From positions 242,031-306,030 of the forward strand of contig ATWE01000008.1 in assembly GCA_000421085.1 (NCBI GenBank): a stretch of DNA of 64,000 nucleotides, given 5' to 3'. Under the pieces are notes generated by a model that did not search any database, was not told where the DNA came from, and worked only from the letters and a program-made list of their open reading frames with translations. This document shows, in pieces, positions 7,378-14,355 of the stretch (position 1 is its first letter; every line of letters begins with the position of its first letter). The translations under genes and the position numbers were made by a program. The DNA is from Ensifer sp. USDA 6670. GTDB taxonomy: Bacteria > Pseudomonadota > Alphaproteobacteria > Rhizobiales > Rhizobiaceae.

Positions 7378-8378
7378 ATATCCGACCGGACCAGAACAGG
7401 CTCGTCTTCTCGGCCGATACGCTGAAAATCGACGAAGCTGCGGAGGCCGACCGAATCGTCGCCGGATTGCGGGCCCAGTTGCGCAGCCTGCGCAAACGCG
7501 GCCTCGTACTCGGCCTTTCCGGCGGAATCGATTCGAGCGTCTCGGTCGCATTGGCGGTACGCGCCGTCGGGGCGAAGAACGTCTTCTGTCTTTTCATGCC
7601 GGAAAACGATTCCGATCCGGAAAGCCTGCGCCTCGGCCGGCTGGTCGCCGAGACGTTCAGTGTCCAGGCGGTGGTCGAGGACATCGGACCGACGCTCGAC
7701 GCCATGGGCTGCTATCAGCGGCGCGATGCCTTCATTCGCGAACTCGTCCCCGATTACGGGCCGGGCTGGGCATCGAAGATCGTCATAGCCAATGCGCTCG
7801 AAGGCGACGGCTATAACATTTCTTCGCTGGTGGTGCAGGACCCCGAAGGGAAACAGACGAAGCTGCGCATGCCGCCTTCCGTCTATCTCGGCATCGTCGC
7901 CGCCACGAACATGAAGCAGCGTACCCGCAAGCAGATCGAATACTACCATGCCGACCGGTTGAACTTCGCCGTGCTCGGCACGCCGAACAGGCTGGAATAC
8001 GACCAGGGCTTCTTCGTCAAGAACGGCGATGGCGCGGCAGATGTCAAACCGATCGCTCATCTTTACAAGTCGCAGGTCTATGCGCTTGCCGGCCATCTCG
8101 GCGTTCCCGAGGAAATCCGGCGGCGGCCGCCGACCACCGACACCTATTCGCTCGAGCAGACGCAGGAAGAGTTCTATTTCTCCCTGCCTTATGACCGGAT
8201 GGATCTCTGCCTCTTCGGCCTCAACAACGGGCTTGGCGCCGACGAGGTCGGACGCGCGGCAAGTCTCAGCGCGGCTCAGGTCGAGCGCGTCTGGGCCGAC
8301 ATTGCCGCCAAGCGCAAGGCGACGCGCTACCTGCATCTCGGGCCGCAGCTGGTGCAGCCGGTCGAGGAGATCGAGTAA
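7374..8378 (+). CDS. NadE-like ammonia-dependent amide ligase (NAD+ synthase family)
   Basis: I choose the ATG at 7374 because it overlaps the ligase stop in an ATGA junction. A longer in-frame extension would lie inside the ligase gene. The 334-residue product carries the PP-loop SGGIDSS near residue 50, the LGTPNRLEYDQGFFVKNGDG motif and a late RRRPPTTDTYSLEQTQEEFYF segment, as in ammonia-dependent NadE. There is no nitrilase-type glutaminase domain, so ammonia must come from elsewhere, perhaps from the AsnB homologue. It may amidate a pathway intermediate rather than make NAD. A perfect 17-bp hairpin follows the stop. Confidence 0.88.
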   Translation: MNIRPDQNRLVFSADTLKIDEAAEADRIVAGLRAQLRSLRKRGLVLGLSGGIDSSVSVALAVRAVGAKNVFCLFMPENDSDPESLRLGRLVAETFSVQAVVEDIGPTLDAMGCYQRRDAFIRELVPDYGPGWASKIVIANALEGDGYNISSLVVQDPEGKQTKLRMPPSVYLGIVAATNMKQRTRKQIEYYHADRLNFAVLGTPNRLEYDQGFFVKNGDGAADVKPIAHLYKSQVYALAGHLGVPEEIRRRPPTTDTYSLEQTQEEFYFSLPYDRMDLCLFGLNNGLGADEVGRAASLSAAQVERVWADIAAKRKATRYLHLGPQLVQPVEEIE

Positions 8379-8382
8379 GAAT

Positions 8383-8422
8383 CCGATCGCACGCCTCGTC
8401 TCCAAACGAGGCGTGCGATCGG
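8383..8422. terminator. Perfect 17-bp stem, bidirectional terminator candidate
   Basis: CCGATCGCACGCCTCGT and its exact complement flank a 6-nt loop (ctccaa). It lies between the convergent nadE-like gene and the small gene ending at 8429. There is no T-run of note, only CTTT 5 nt after the stem, so termination efficiency is uncertain. Confidence 0.75.
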
Positions 8423-8428
8423 CCGGCT

Positions 8429-8608
8429 TTATTGAGAGGGTGCAGGCGTCGTCGGTGCCGGTGCAGGTTCTGTGGGCGCGGGCTCCGTCGTAGCCGGGGG
8501 AGTTGGTTCAGTCGCCGGGGGCGTTTCAGCCGTCCCTGGCATGAAGAATATGACCGCGAGAATGATAATCGCGAGCACGATAATGCCAATGATAACGTTG
8601 CGGTTCAT
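8429..8608 (-). CDS. Small membrane-anchored protein with Pro/Thr-rich tail (59 aa)
   Basis: The start at 8608 has a GGAGAAAACACC ribosome binding site. The N-terminus MNRNVIIGIIVLAIIILAV is a membrane anchor or uncleaved signal. The rest is low-complexity Pro, Thr, Ala and Glu (PATEPTPPATTEPAPTEP). Similar short proteins are common in rhizobia but have no known role. The tail probably extends into the periplasm. Confidence 0.7.
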   Translation of the reverse strand: MNRNVIIGIIVLAIIILAVIFFMPGTAETPPATEPTPPATTEPAPTEPAPAPTTPAPSQ

Positions 8609-8897
8609 GGTGTTTTCTCCGCTGCTGACGATCATCTTCGATTGATTGCAGGCGGCGAGAAGAGAAGCGGCCGCCATGCGTTCAACCGGAGATGCGCCGT
8701 TAGCGTAACATGAGTCTCGCCAAGCAATAACATACGAGCTGAATTGACTGACTTTTCTGCCAGCTCGATGCTGCCGAGGCCGGATTACACCGCACCTGTC
8801 CGGTTTTTCATCGGCGAAAAATACCCTGCAGAATCGGAACTTCGGACGACGTTTTTGCGGTGGCATAGTTCGCGAGCATCGTTTCACAAAGGGAAGA

Positions 8898-9917
8898 ATG
8901 ATCATGCTTGCCAGCGACGTATCAGCGATCGGACACCGACCATTGGGCCGCTCCGGCCTCTACGCCGGATCGATCGGCCTCGGCTGTTGGGCGATCGGAG
9001 GTTTCTTCACCCTCGACGGGAAGGCGGACGGCTGGGGAGAGGTCGATGACGAACAGTCGATCCGCGCGATACATGTCGGGCTCGATATGGGTGCATCGCT
9101 GATCGACACCGCCGACGCTTATGGAACGGGTCATAGCGAGGAGGTGATTGGCCGAGCCCTGAAGGGGCGAAGAGGCGAGGCAATCGTCGCAACCAAGTTC
9201 GGGTATAGCTACGACCGTGCCAAACGTGCCCTGATCGGCACGGATGTCAGCCCCTGCTATATCGAGCAGGCCTGCACGGCCTCGCTTCAGCGTTTGGGCA
9301 CCGGCCATGTCGACCTTTATCAGATACATGTCGGCGAACTGTCGCACGATCAGGCGGATGCTGCCGGCGAGACACTCGAAAAGCTCGCGGAGAAAGGTGC
9401 CATTCGTTTGTGGGGTTGGAGCACGGACAACGCCGCCAGCGCGAAGCGGATGGTGAAATTTCCGCATTTCGTCGCGGTTCAGCAGGAGCTCAATGTCTTC
9501 ACGGACGGGCCCGATATGCTGGCGATGTGCGAGAGCACCGATCTTGCGAGCCTGAACCGGTCGCCATTGGCGATGGGGTTTCTGACCGGCAAGTTCAATC
9601 CTGACACGCGCCTGCCTGACAACGACGTCCGCGCGGCCGGTCACAGCTGGGTGCGGTTCTTCGAGGACGGACGGCCACGTGCCGACTATCTCCAGCGCCT
9701 TGCGGAGCTCAGGGAGCTTCTCCAGACGGGCGGCAGAACGTTGGCTCAAGGCGCGCTGGGCTGGCTTCTCGCCCGTTCGCCCAACACCTTCCCGATACCG
9801 GGTTTCAAGTCGGAGGCGCAGGTCCGGGAGAATCTCGCGGCGATGCAGATGGGGCCATTGCCAGCCGCAATAATGGAAGAGATCGATGCGCTCCTCCGCA
9901 GCGGACCGACCGGGTAG
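8898..9917 (+). CDS. Aldo/keto reductase
   Basis: The product is a cytoplasmic aldo/keto reductase of about 337-339 residues. The start may be the ATG at 8898 or the one at 8904, and the latter is better spaced from the GGGAAG ribosome binding site. The catalytic pattern is visible: Asp and Tyr in DTADAYGTGHSEE, Lys in VATKFGY, His in DLYQIHVG. The C-terminal segment has a Ser/Lys pair for NADP binding (PIPGFKSEAQVREN). It stands alone with no signal peptide. The substrate is unknown. Confidence 0.9.
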   Translation: MIMLASDVSAIGHRPLGRSGLYAGSIGLGCWAIGGFFTLDGKADGWGEVDDEQSIRAIHVGLDMGASLIDTADAYGTGHSEEVIGRALKGRRGEAIVATKFGYSYDRAKRALIGTDVSPCYIEQACTASLQRLGTGHVDLYQIHVGELSHDQADAAGETLEKLAEKGAIRLWGWSTDNAASAKRMVKFPHFVAVQQELNVFTDGPDMLAMCESTDLASLNRSPLAMGFLTGKFNPDTRLPDNDVRAAGHSWVRFFEDGRPRADYLQRLAELRELLQTGGRTLAQGALGWLLARSPNTFPIPGFKSEAQVRENLAAMQMGPLPAAIMEEIDALLRSGPTG

Positions 9918-10124
9918 ATCGACCGGCGGGCGGTGATTGGGGCCGCTCACGGCAGTTCGATCGATGCGAGCCTTCGGGGCGGAGATCGGCCTTCCAATCC
10001 GGAAGTGTTGCTTTCCTGCAACGGAATTCGCTCGGTGACTGCAATTCGAAATTGAGTACTTGCCGATCGGCCGGTCTCGTGCGAGGATCACTTCATCCGC
10101 AATTCAAATCAGAGGAGGCGTAAG

Positions 10125-10214
10125 ATGGATTCCAATCTCGTGTTTGTGCGCCTCTGTGGCGGAACGGCTATCATGCCCTCGATGCGTCGCGCATCTGGCT
10201 TCAGCTGCTACTGA
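10125..10214 (+). CDS. Putative 29-aa microprotein or leader peptide
   Basis: An ideal ribosome binding site (AGGAGGCGTAAG) precedes ATG at 10125, and the frame runs 29 codons (MDSNLVFVRLCGG...SGFSCY) to TGA. No family can be recognised. It lies 160 bp upstream of the DUF1127 gene on the same strand, so it could be a leader peptide for it. The rest of 9918-10373 holds nothing else I can support. Confidence 0.35.
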   Translation: MDSNLVFVRLCGGTAIMPSMRRASGFSCY

Positions 10215-10373
10215 TCCAAGGCTCACAAGCCCGCATTTCCGCCATTTGGCGCTTCCCTTTTTACCTGACGTGACCGGCTGACGGGACTATTGTTCGCATT
10301 TTTGCGTTCCGCATCCGCACGTTTTCGATCCTCGAAAGGACCTGGCTGCGTCACTGCGCCGGGACGGACAGTC

Positions 10374-10625
10374 ATGCGTGAACCACAAGCTATAGTTGTC
10401 GAACCCCTCGCGGCGACGGTCGATGAACTTTACCGGAAATTCGGCGTCTGGAAGACCGCACGCGCGCTGATGTCAGCCGCCTGGAGGCGCCGTCAGGCGC
10501 AGAACCAGATCTCTCACCTGTCGAATCGGATGCGCCGCGATATCGGCCTTCCGGAGGCGGAGGAGGAATTTCCCATCTGGGACATAGGCGCCTTCATGCA
10601 GGCTAGGGCGGCGCGCCCGGATTGA
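10374..10625 (+). CDS. DUF1127 (YjiS-like) small protein
   Basis: The 83-residue protein (start at 10374) ends with the DUF1127 pattern: an Arg-rich helix (AWRRRRQ-like, here WRRRQAQNQISHL) followed by LSNRMRRDIGLPE. Alphaproteobacterial DUF1127 proteins are small Arg-rich regulators, some of which bind RNA and affect phosphate and carbon metabolism. The upstream frame is open to 10290, but the ATG at 10374 gives the usual length. Confidence 0.8.
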   Translation: MREPQAIVVEPLAATVDELYRKFGVWKTARALMSAAWRRRQAQNQISHLSNRMRRDIGLPEAEEEFPIWDIGAFMQARAARPD

Positions 10626-10863
10626 CCTGCAGAGGCGAGCCCGCTCCAAGCTTGGCGAGGGGAACCCAAAGGTCCTCTCGCCATTTTGATTCCGCTCTTC
10701 CCGCCGCCAGCCCTGTGCAAGCTCCCATCGTCACCATGCTGCCCAGAACTGGTCGCCGGTTCCGTCGAGTCTCTTTGCGGACAGACGGTCTCGCACGTCA
10801 CGGAAATCTCCACGTCATGCGGAGGCGAAACGGACCGAAGATCAGGCAAAGAAGGAGGCCCGG

Positions 10864-10879
10864 TTAACTGTTTGTTAAC
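10864..10879 (+). promoter_or_regulatory. CtrA-type binding site upstream of minC
   Basis: TTAA-N7-TTAAC is an exact match to the full CtrA consensus of alphaproteobacteria (ttaa ctgtttg ttaac). It is also embedded in a 7-bp inverted repeat GGTTAAC/GTTAACC (10862-10880). It ends 40 bp before the minC start. A further TTAAC half-site is at 10911-10915. Confidence 0.65.
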
Positions 10880-10919
10880 CATGGCTCGCCTACATCTTGG
10901 CAACCAAAAATTAACGAAG

Positions 10920-11669
10920 ATGACCAAAGTGCTAACAGACGCTCGCTCGATCCGCATCAAGGGCCGCTCCTTCCTGGCGCTGGTGCTTTCCCCGGAACTG
11001 CCGCTGGACTGGTGGCTTGGCCGGCTCGATGACCTCGCTTCGCGTTCGGCGGGTTTCTTCCTGGGGCGCCCGGTGGTGCTCGACGTGGCGGATCTCGAGA
11101 TCGACCGGAAACAGTTGAAGAGCCTGCTCGACGAACTCGGCCAGCGCAATGTCAGGGTCATGGGGATCGAAGGCGGGCGTCCCTCGCTTTTCGAGCCTGG
11201 AATGCCGCCTGCCATGAAGGGCGGCCGGCCGGCGCCCGATTTCGAGGTGCCCGAGGCCGATCCGGCCGATCCGCCGAAGGCCGGCAAGGGAAAAGCCGCA
11301 GCGCCCGTTACCCCCGAGGAGGTCCTGCCGGTTCGGGCGACGGCATCGATCATCGTCCGGGAACCCGTTCGGTCCGGACAATCGGTCATCTTCCCGGAAG
11401 GCGACGTGACGGTGGTCGGCTCCGTCGCATCAGGCGCGGAGATCGTCGCGGGAGGTTCGGTCCATATCTACGGGACGCTGAGAGGGCGGGCGCTGGCAGG
11501 CTCGGTTGGAAACGCGTCTGCGCGCATCTTCTGCCGCCGGCTCGAAGCCGAATTGCTGGCAATCGACGGCGTCTACAAGACGGCAGAGGACATGGCACCC
11601 AATCTGCGCGGGCAGTCGGTCCAGCTTTGGCTGGAAGGCGATTCGATCATGGCAGAAAGACTTAACTGA
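10920..11669 (+). CDS. minC: Septum site-determining protein MinC
   Basis: MinC inhibits FtsZ polymerisation away from midcell and is recruited to the membrane by MinD. The product has the N-terminal MinC_N domain (residues 1-110), a Pro/Ala/Lys-rich linker, and the C-terminal beta-helix with the conserved RSGQSVIFPEGDVTVVGSV and GSVHIYGTLRGRALAG segments. I chose the ATG at 10920 (MTKVLTDARS). The in-frame ATG at 10881 directly abuts the CtrA-like box and is less likely. The ribosome binding site is weak (AACGAAG). minD and minE follow. Confidence 0.95.
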   Translation: MTKVLTDARSIRIKGRSFLALVLSPELPLDWWLGRLDDLASRSAGFFLGRPVVLDVADLEIDRKQLKSLLDELGQRNVRVMGIEGGRPSLFEPGMPPAMKGGRPAPDFEVPEADPADPPKAGKGKAAAPVTPEEVLPVRATASIIVREPVRSGQSVIFPEGDVTVVGSVASGAEIVAGGSVHIYGTLRGRALAGSVGNASARIFCRRLEAELLAIDGVYKTAEDMAPNLRGQSVQLWLEGDSIMAERLN

Positions 11670-11697
11670 GCCGGTTGCCGGCAGGATTTATCGATTA

Positions 11698-11748
11698 GAG
11701 CGGGGATGCGGGCGGAAAACCGCTCACAGTTTTCCTCATCCCGCTCTG
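11698..11748. repeat. Rhizobial palindromic intergenic repeat, copy 2 (between minC and minD)
   Basis: The element runs agagcgggg-atgcgggcgg...ttttcctcatcccgctct, with complementary ends (agagcggg / cccgctct) and an inner gcggaaaaccgc hairpin. It nearly fills the minC-minD gap. It is closely similar to 2203-2252. Inside an operon it would fold in the mRNA and could affect the relative level of MinC and MinD. Confidence 0.7.
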
Positions 11749-11765
11749 ACAACAGGAGCGGGAAG

Positions 11766-12581
11766 ATGGCGAAAGTAGTTGTAGTTACATCTGGAAAGGG
11801 CGGCGTCGGCAAGACGACGTCAACCGCCGCACTGGGTGCGGCGCTGGCGCAGCGAAACGAGAAAACGGTCGTCGTCGATTTCGACGTCGGGCTGCGCAAT
11901 CTCGACCTCGTCATGGGCGCAGAGCGCCGGGTCGTCTACGACCTCGTCAACGTGATCCAGGGCGACGCGAAGCTGCCGCAGGCGCTGATCCGCGACAAAC
12001 GGCTCGACACTCTCTTCCTGCTGCCGGCATCGCAGACCCGCGACAAGGACAGCCTGACGCCTGAGGGCGTCGAGCGGGTGATGGAAGAACTCAAGAAACA
12101 CTTCGACTGGATCATTTGCGACAGCCCGGCCGGGATAGAGCGCGGCGCGACGCTCGCGATGCGCCACGCCGACCTCGCCGTCATCGTCACCAATCCGGAA
12201 GTCTCCTCGGTCCGCGACTCCGATCGCATCATTGGTCTCCTCGATGCCAAGACCGAAAGGGCAGAGCGCGGGGAGCGGGTCGAGAAGCACCTGCTGCTGA
12301 CGCGCTACGATGCCGTCCGCGCCGAGCGAGGCGACATGCTCAAGGTCGAAGACGTCCTCGAGATCCTGTCTATCCCGCTCATCGGTATCGTTCCCGAGAG
12401 CATGGACGTGCTCAAGGCTTCCAACCTCGGTGCCCCGGTGACGCTCGCCGACAGCAGCAGCGCTCCGGCGCGTGCCTATCTGGATGCTGCACGCCGCCTT
12501 GCGGGGGAAACGGTGCCGATGACCATTCCTGGCGAGAAGCGTGGCTTCCTGGGCAAGATATTCGGACGGAGGGCAGCATGA
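11766..12581 (+). CDS. minD: Septum site-determining ATPase MinD
   Basis: MinD is the membrane-bound ATPase that carries MinC and is displaced by MinE. The 271-residue protein starts at 11766 after AGGAGCGGGAAG. It has the deviant Walker A motif GKGGVGKTT, the [10 protein letters not shown] switch region, ICDSPAGIE, and a C-terminal amphipathic membrane-targeting helix ([10 protein letters not shown]). An earlier in-frame start would read through the palindromic repeat and is rejected. Confidence 0.97.
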   Translation: MAKVVVVTSGKGGVGKTTSTAALGAALAQRNEKTVVVDFDVGLRNLDLVMGAERRVVYDLVNVIQGDAKLPQALIRDKRLDTLFLLPASQTRDKDSLTPEGVERVMEELKKHFDWIICDSPAGIERGATLAMRHADLAVIVTNPEVSSVRDSDRIIGLLDAKTERAERGERVEKHLLLTRYDAVRAERGDMLKVEDVLEILSIPLIGIVPESMDVLKASNLGAPVTLADSSSAPARAYLDAARRLAGETVPMTIPGEKRGFLGKIFGRRAA

Positions 12582-12841
12582 GCATTTTCCGTTTCTTCAG
12601 CAAGCAGACCTCGGCGCCGACGGCGCGCGAGCGCCTGCAGGTGCTGCTGGCGCATGAGCGGGCGTCGGTCGGCCAGTCGGACCTCGTGGCGGTGCTCCGG
12701 GAAGAAATTCTCGCCGTCATCGCCAAGCATGTCCAGGTCGACCGCGACAAGGTCAACGTAACGATGGAACGCGGCGAGCACGTCACCACGCTTGAAGTCG
12801 ACATCGAGATCCCGATGAAGGCGGGCGTGCGGGCGGCCTGA
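12578..12841 (+). CDS. minE: Cell division topological specificity factor MinE
   Basis: The 87-residue protein starts at the ATG overlapping the minD stop (ATGA). It has the N-terminal membrane/MinD-binding segment (MSIFRFFS...[13 protein letters not shown]) and the C-terminal topological domain ([14 protein letters not shown]...[11 protein letters not shown]). It stimulates MinD ATPase and gives the pole-to-pole pattern. A 10-bp hairpin follows. Confidence 0.96.
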   Translation: MSIFRFFSKQTSAPTARERLQVLLAHERASVGQSDLVAVLREEILAVIAKHVQVDRDKVNVTMERGEHVTTLEVDIEIPMKAGVRAA

Positions 12842-12917
12842 TCCGGCTGCGTCGCCGGACTGCAGCACCATCGTCCCCGGCAGGTTGCGCAATGGCAACC
12901 GGATCGGTAACCCCTTC

Positions 12918-12945
12918 CTGCAGCCTCTCATTCGTGAGGCTGCAG
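12918..12945 (+). terminator. Hairpin downstream of minE
   Basis: CTGCAGCCTC and GAGGCTGCAG form a perfect 10-bp stem with an 8-nt loop, 77 bp after the minE stop. It is followed by ttccgctttcgctt, a weak T-rich tail. It is the likely end of the minCDE transcript. Confidence 0.6.
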
Positions 12946-12979
12946 TTCCGCTTTCGCTTGGCCGCTGCGCCCCCATCGT

Positions 12980-13018
12980 CGGACTTTGGTCCGAATCACA
13001 TCGGACGATCGTCCGAAT
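12980..13018 (+). promoter_or_regulatory. Tandem GGAC-N4-GTCC dyads, operator candidate
   Basis: Two copies of CGGAC-N4-GTCCGAAT (12980-12996 and 13002-13018) are spaced exactly 22 bp apart, two helical turns, so both dyads face the same side of the DNA. A third related dyad lies at 15907-15922. LuxR/NarL-type response regulators bind such short dyads, and one is encoded at 13699-14355. The pair lies 215 bp upstream of the glycine-rich protein gene at 13233. Confidence 0.55.
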
Positions 13019-13232
13019 GGCGAAAGCGAAACGTCTGAACCACCCCGATTGCAGTTGACGCGCCGACCAGACCGTGAACAAAGATGACGCAACAGCCGGC
13101 GAAAGCGGTGTAAGGCTTTCCCGGTGGACTGTTGTCGCGTCGGCGGCGATGCCGACGATCGGTGATAGCGTCAAGGCATTTCGCGAGACCGCGAGCTGAC
13201 GCAGGCCGGTGAAACTCTTCAGGAGGAGCGTG

Positions 13233-13709
13233 ATGGTCACGCGTCGAAACTTTCTCGCAGCACTGTGCTGGGTTTCGGTCGGCCTTCCCGTCGCCGTATC
13301 GCCTTATAAAATCGCGCTGTCGGGCTCGGGCGTCGAACTGGAACCGCAATCCGCTCTCGCCAAGGGAGGTGGTAGCGGCGGCGGGCGTGGCGGCGGAGGA
13401 GGCGGCGGCGGCAATGGGGGCGGAAACGGTGGCGGCGGCGGGAGCGGTGGCGGCGGCGGAAATGGGAATGGCAGGGGCGGCGGCTCGAACGGCAAAGCCG
13501 GCGGCAATTCGAGTTCCGGCCGGGCAAGCGGAAAAGCAACGACGTCCGTGGAAGACGGCGGCGCCATCCTGCGCGTACGTCACCGGGACGGCATCAGCGA
13601 AGTGATCGAAGACGCCCGTTACATCATGAAGGATTCGCGTGGGCGCACGATCGTCAACCGGCGTGCAACCTCGGCAGACCGGAGACGGCTTCTGTCCTTT
13701 ATTGACTGA
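13233..13709 (+). CDS. Exported glycine-rich protein
   Basis: The start at 13233 follows a strong AGGAGGAGCG ribosome binding site. The 158-residue product has a signal peptide (VTRRNFLAALCWVSVGLPVAVS, Tat-like RR), and the mature part begins after an ALAKGGG site. Residues about 42-95 are almost only Gly with Asn, Ser and Arg. The conserved-looking C-terminus (EDGGAILRVRHRDGISEVIEDARYIM) is charged and unrelated to families I know. The protein at 16043 has the same signal-AKGGGG-Gly-rich plan. The last 11 bp overlap the convergent response regulator gene. Confidence 0.75.
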   Translation: MVTRRNFLAALCWVSVGLPVAVSPYKIALSGSGVELEPQSALAKGGGSGGGRGGGGGGGGNGGGNGGGGGSGGGGGNGNGRGGGSNGKAGGNSSSGRASGKATTSVEDGGAILRVRHRDGISEVIEDARYIMKDSRGRTIVNRRATSADRRRLLSFID

Positions 13710-14355
13710 CCGGACGCCAGTCGAGCGCGTCGCGCAGCACCATGGCCGCCTCCGTCCGGTTGGCGACGTCGAGCTTCGCCATGATCTGCGTCATGTGATG
13801 TTTCACCGTTTTCTCGTGCAGATCGAGCTTTCGGGCAATCTGCTTGTTGCTCATTCCCGATGCGACAAGGTGCAGGACCTCCTGTTCCCGGCGCGTCAGC
13901 TCGGCAACCAGATTGGACTTGGACGGTGCAGAATTCGACAGCTGCCCCGTCAGCAGCTTGGCGGAAAGGGTGGGGGCGACATAGCTCTCGCCTGAGGCGA
14001 CGGTACGAATGACGTCCGCCAGTGCCCTCGCACCGATCCCCTTGAGAATGTAACCCTTCGCGCCCTCCTTCAGGGCTGCCGCGACGTCGTCATTCGCCTC
14101 GGAAACAGTGAGCATGACGATCTTCTGCGAGGGCGCGACGCCCAAGATCGCCGGAATGGCGTTCAGCCCGCCGCCCGGCATGGAGATGTCGAGCAGCATG
14201 ACGTCAGGGTTGATGCTTTGCGCAATCGCGACGGCTTCGTCGCGCGACCCGCCTTCGGCGACGACCTCGAACCCGTCGATCTCCGACAGGCTCCGTGTCA
14301 CACCCTCCCTGAACAAGGGGTGGTCATCGACCACGGCTACTCGAATTCCCGTCAT
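13699..14355 (-). CDS. NarL/FixJ-family response regulator
   Basis: The 218-residue protein has a receiver domain (VVDDHPLFREG, phospho-acceptor Asp56 in LLDISMP, Thr83, Lys105) and a C-terminal LuxR-type helix-turn-helix (LTRREQEVLHLVASGMSNKQIARKL, residues about 150-210). It starts within the stop of the sensor kinase gene (ATGA overlap at 14352-14355), so the pair is translationally coupled. The target DNA is unknown, but the GGAC-N4-GTCC dyads upstream of both neighbouring glycine-rich protein genes are good candidates. Confidence 0.95.
   Translation of the reverse strand: MTGIRVAVVDDHPLFREGVTRSLSEIDGFEVVAEGGSRDEAVAIAQSINPDVMLLDISMPGGGLNAIPAILGVAPSQKIVMLTVSEANDDVAAALKEGAKGYILKGIGARALADVIRTVASGESYVAPTLSAKLLTGQLSNSAPSKSNLVAELTRREQEVLHLVASGMSNKQIARKLDLHEKTVKHHMTQIMAKLDVANRTEAAMVLRDALDWRPVSQ

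Noticed and set aside
10661..10685. GGAAC-N18-TT match upstream of minC
   Set aside because: It lies about 235 bp from minC behind a CtrA-type site and at the end of the DUF1127 gene. One such chance match is expected in the window.
13304..13567. Long proline-rich reading frames on the minus strand opposite the glycine-rich genes (also at 15982-16398)
   Set aside because: They are reverse-complement shadows of GGC/GGN glycine codons. The plus-strand genes have signal peptides and ribosome binding sites.
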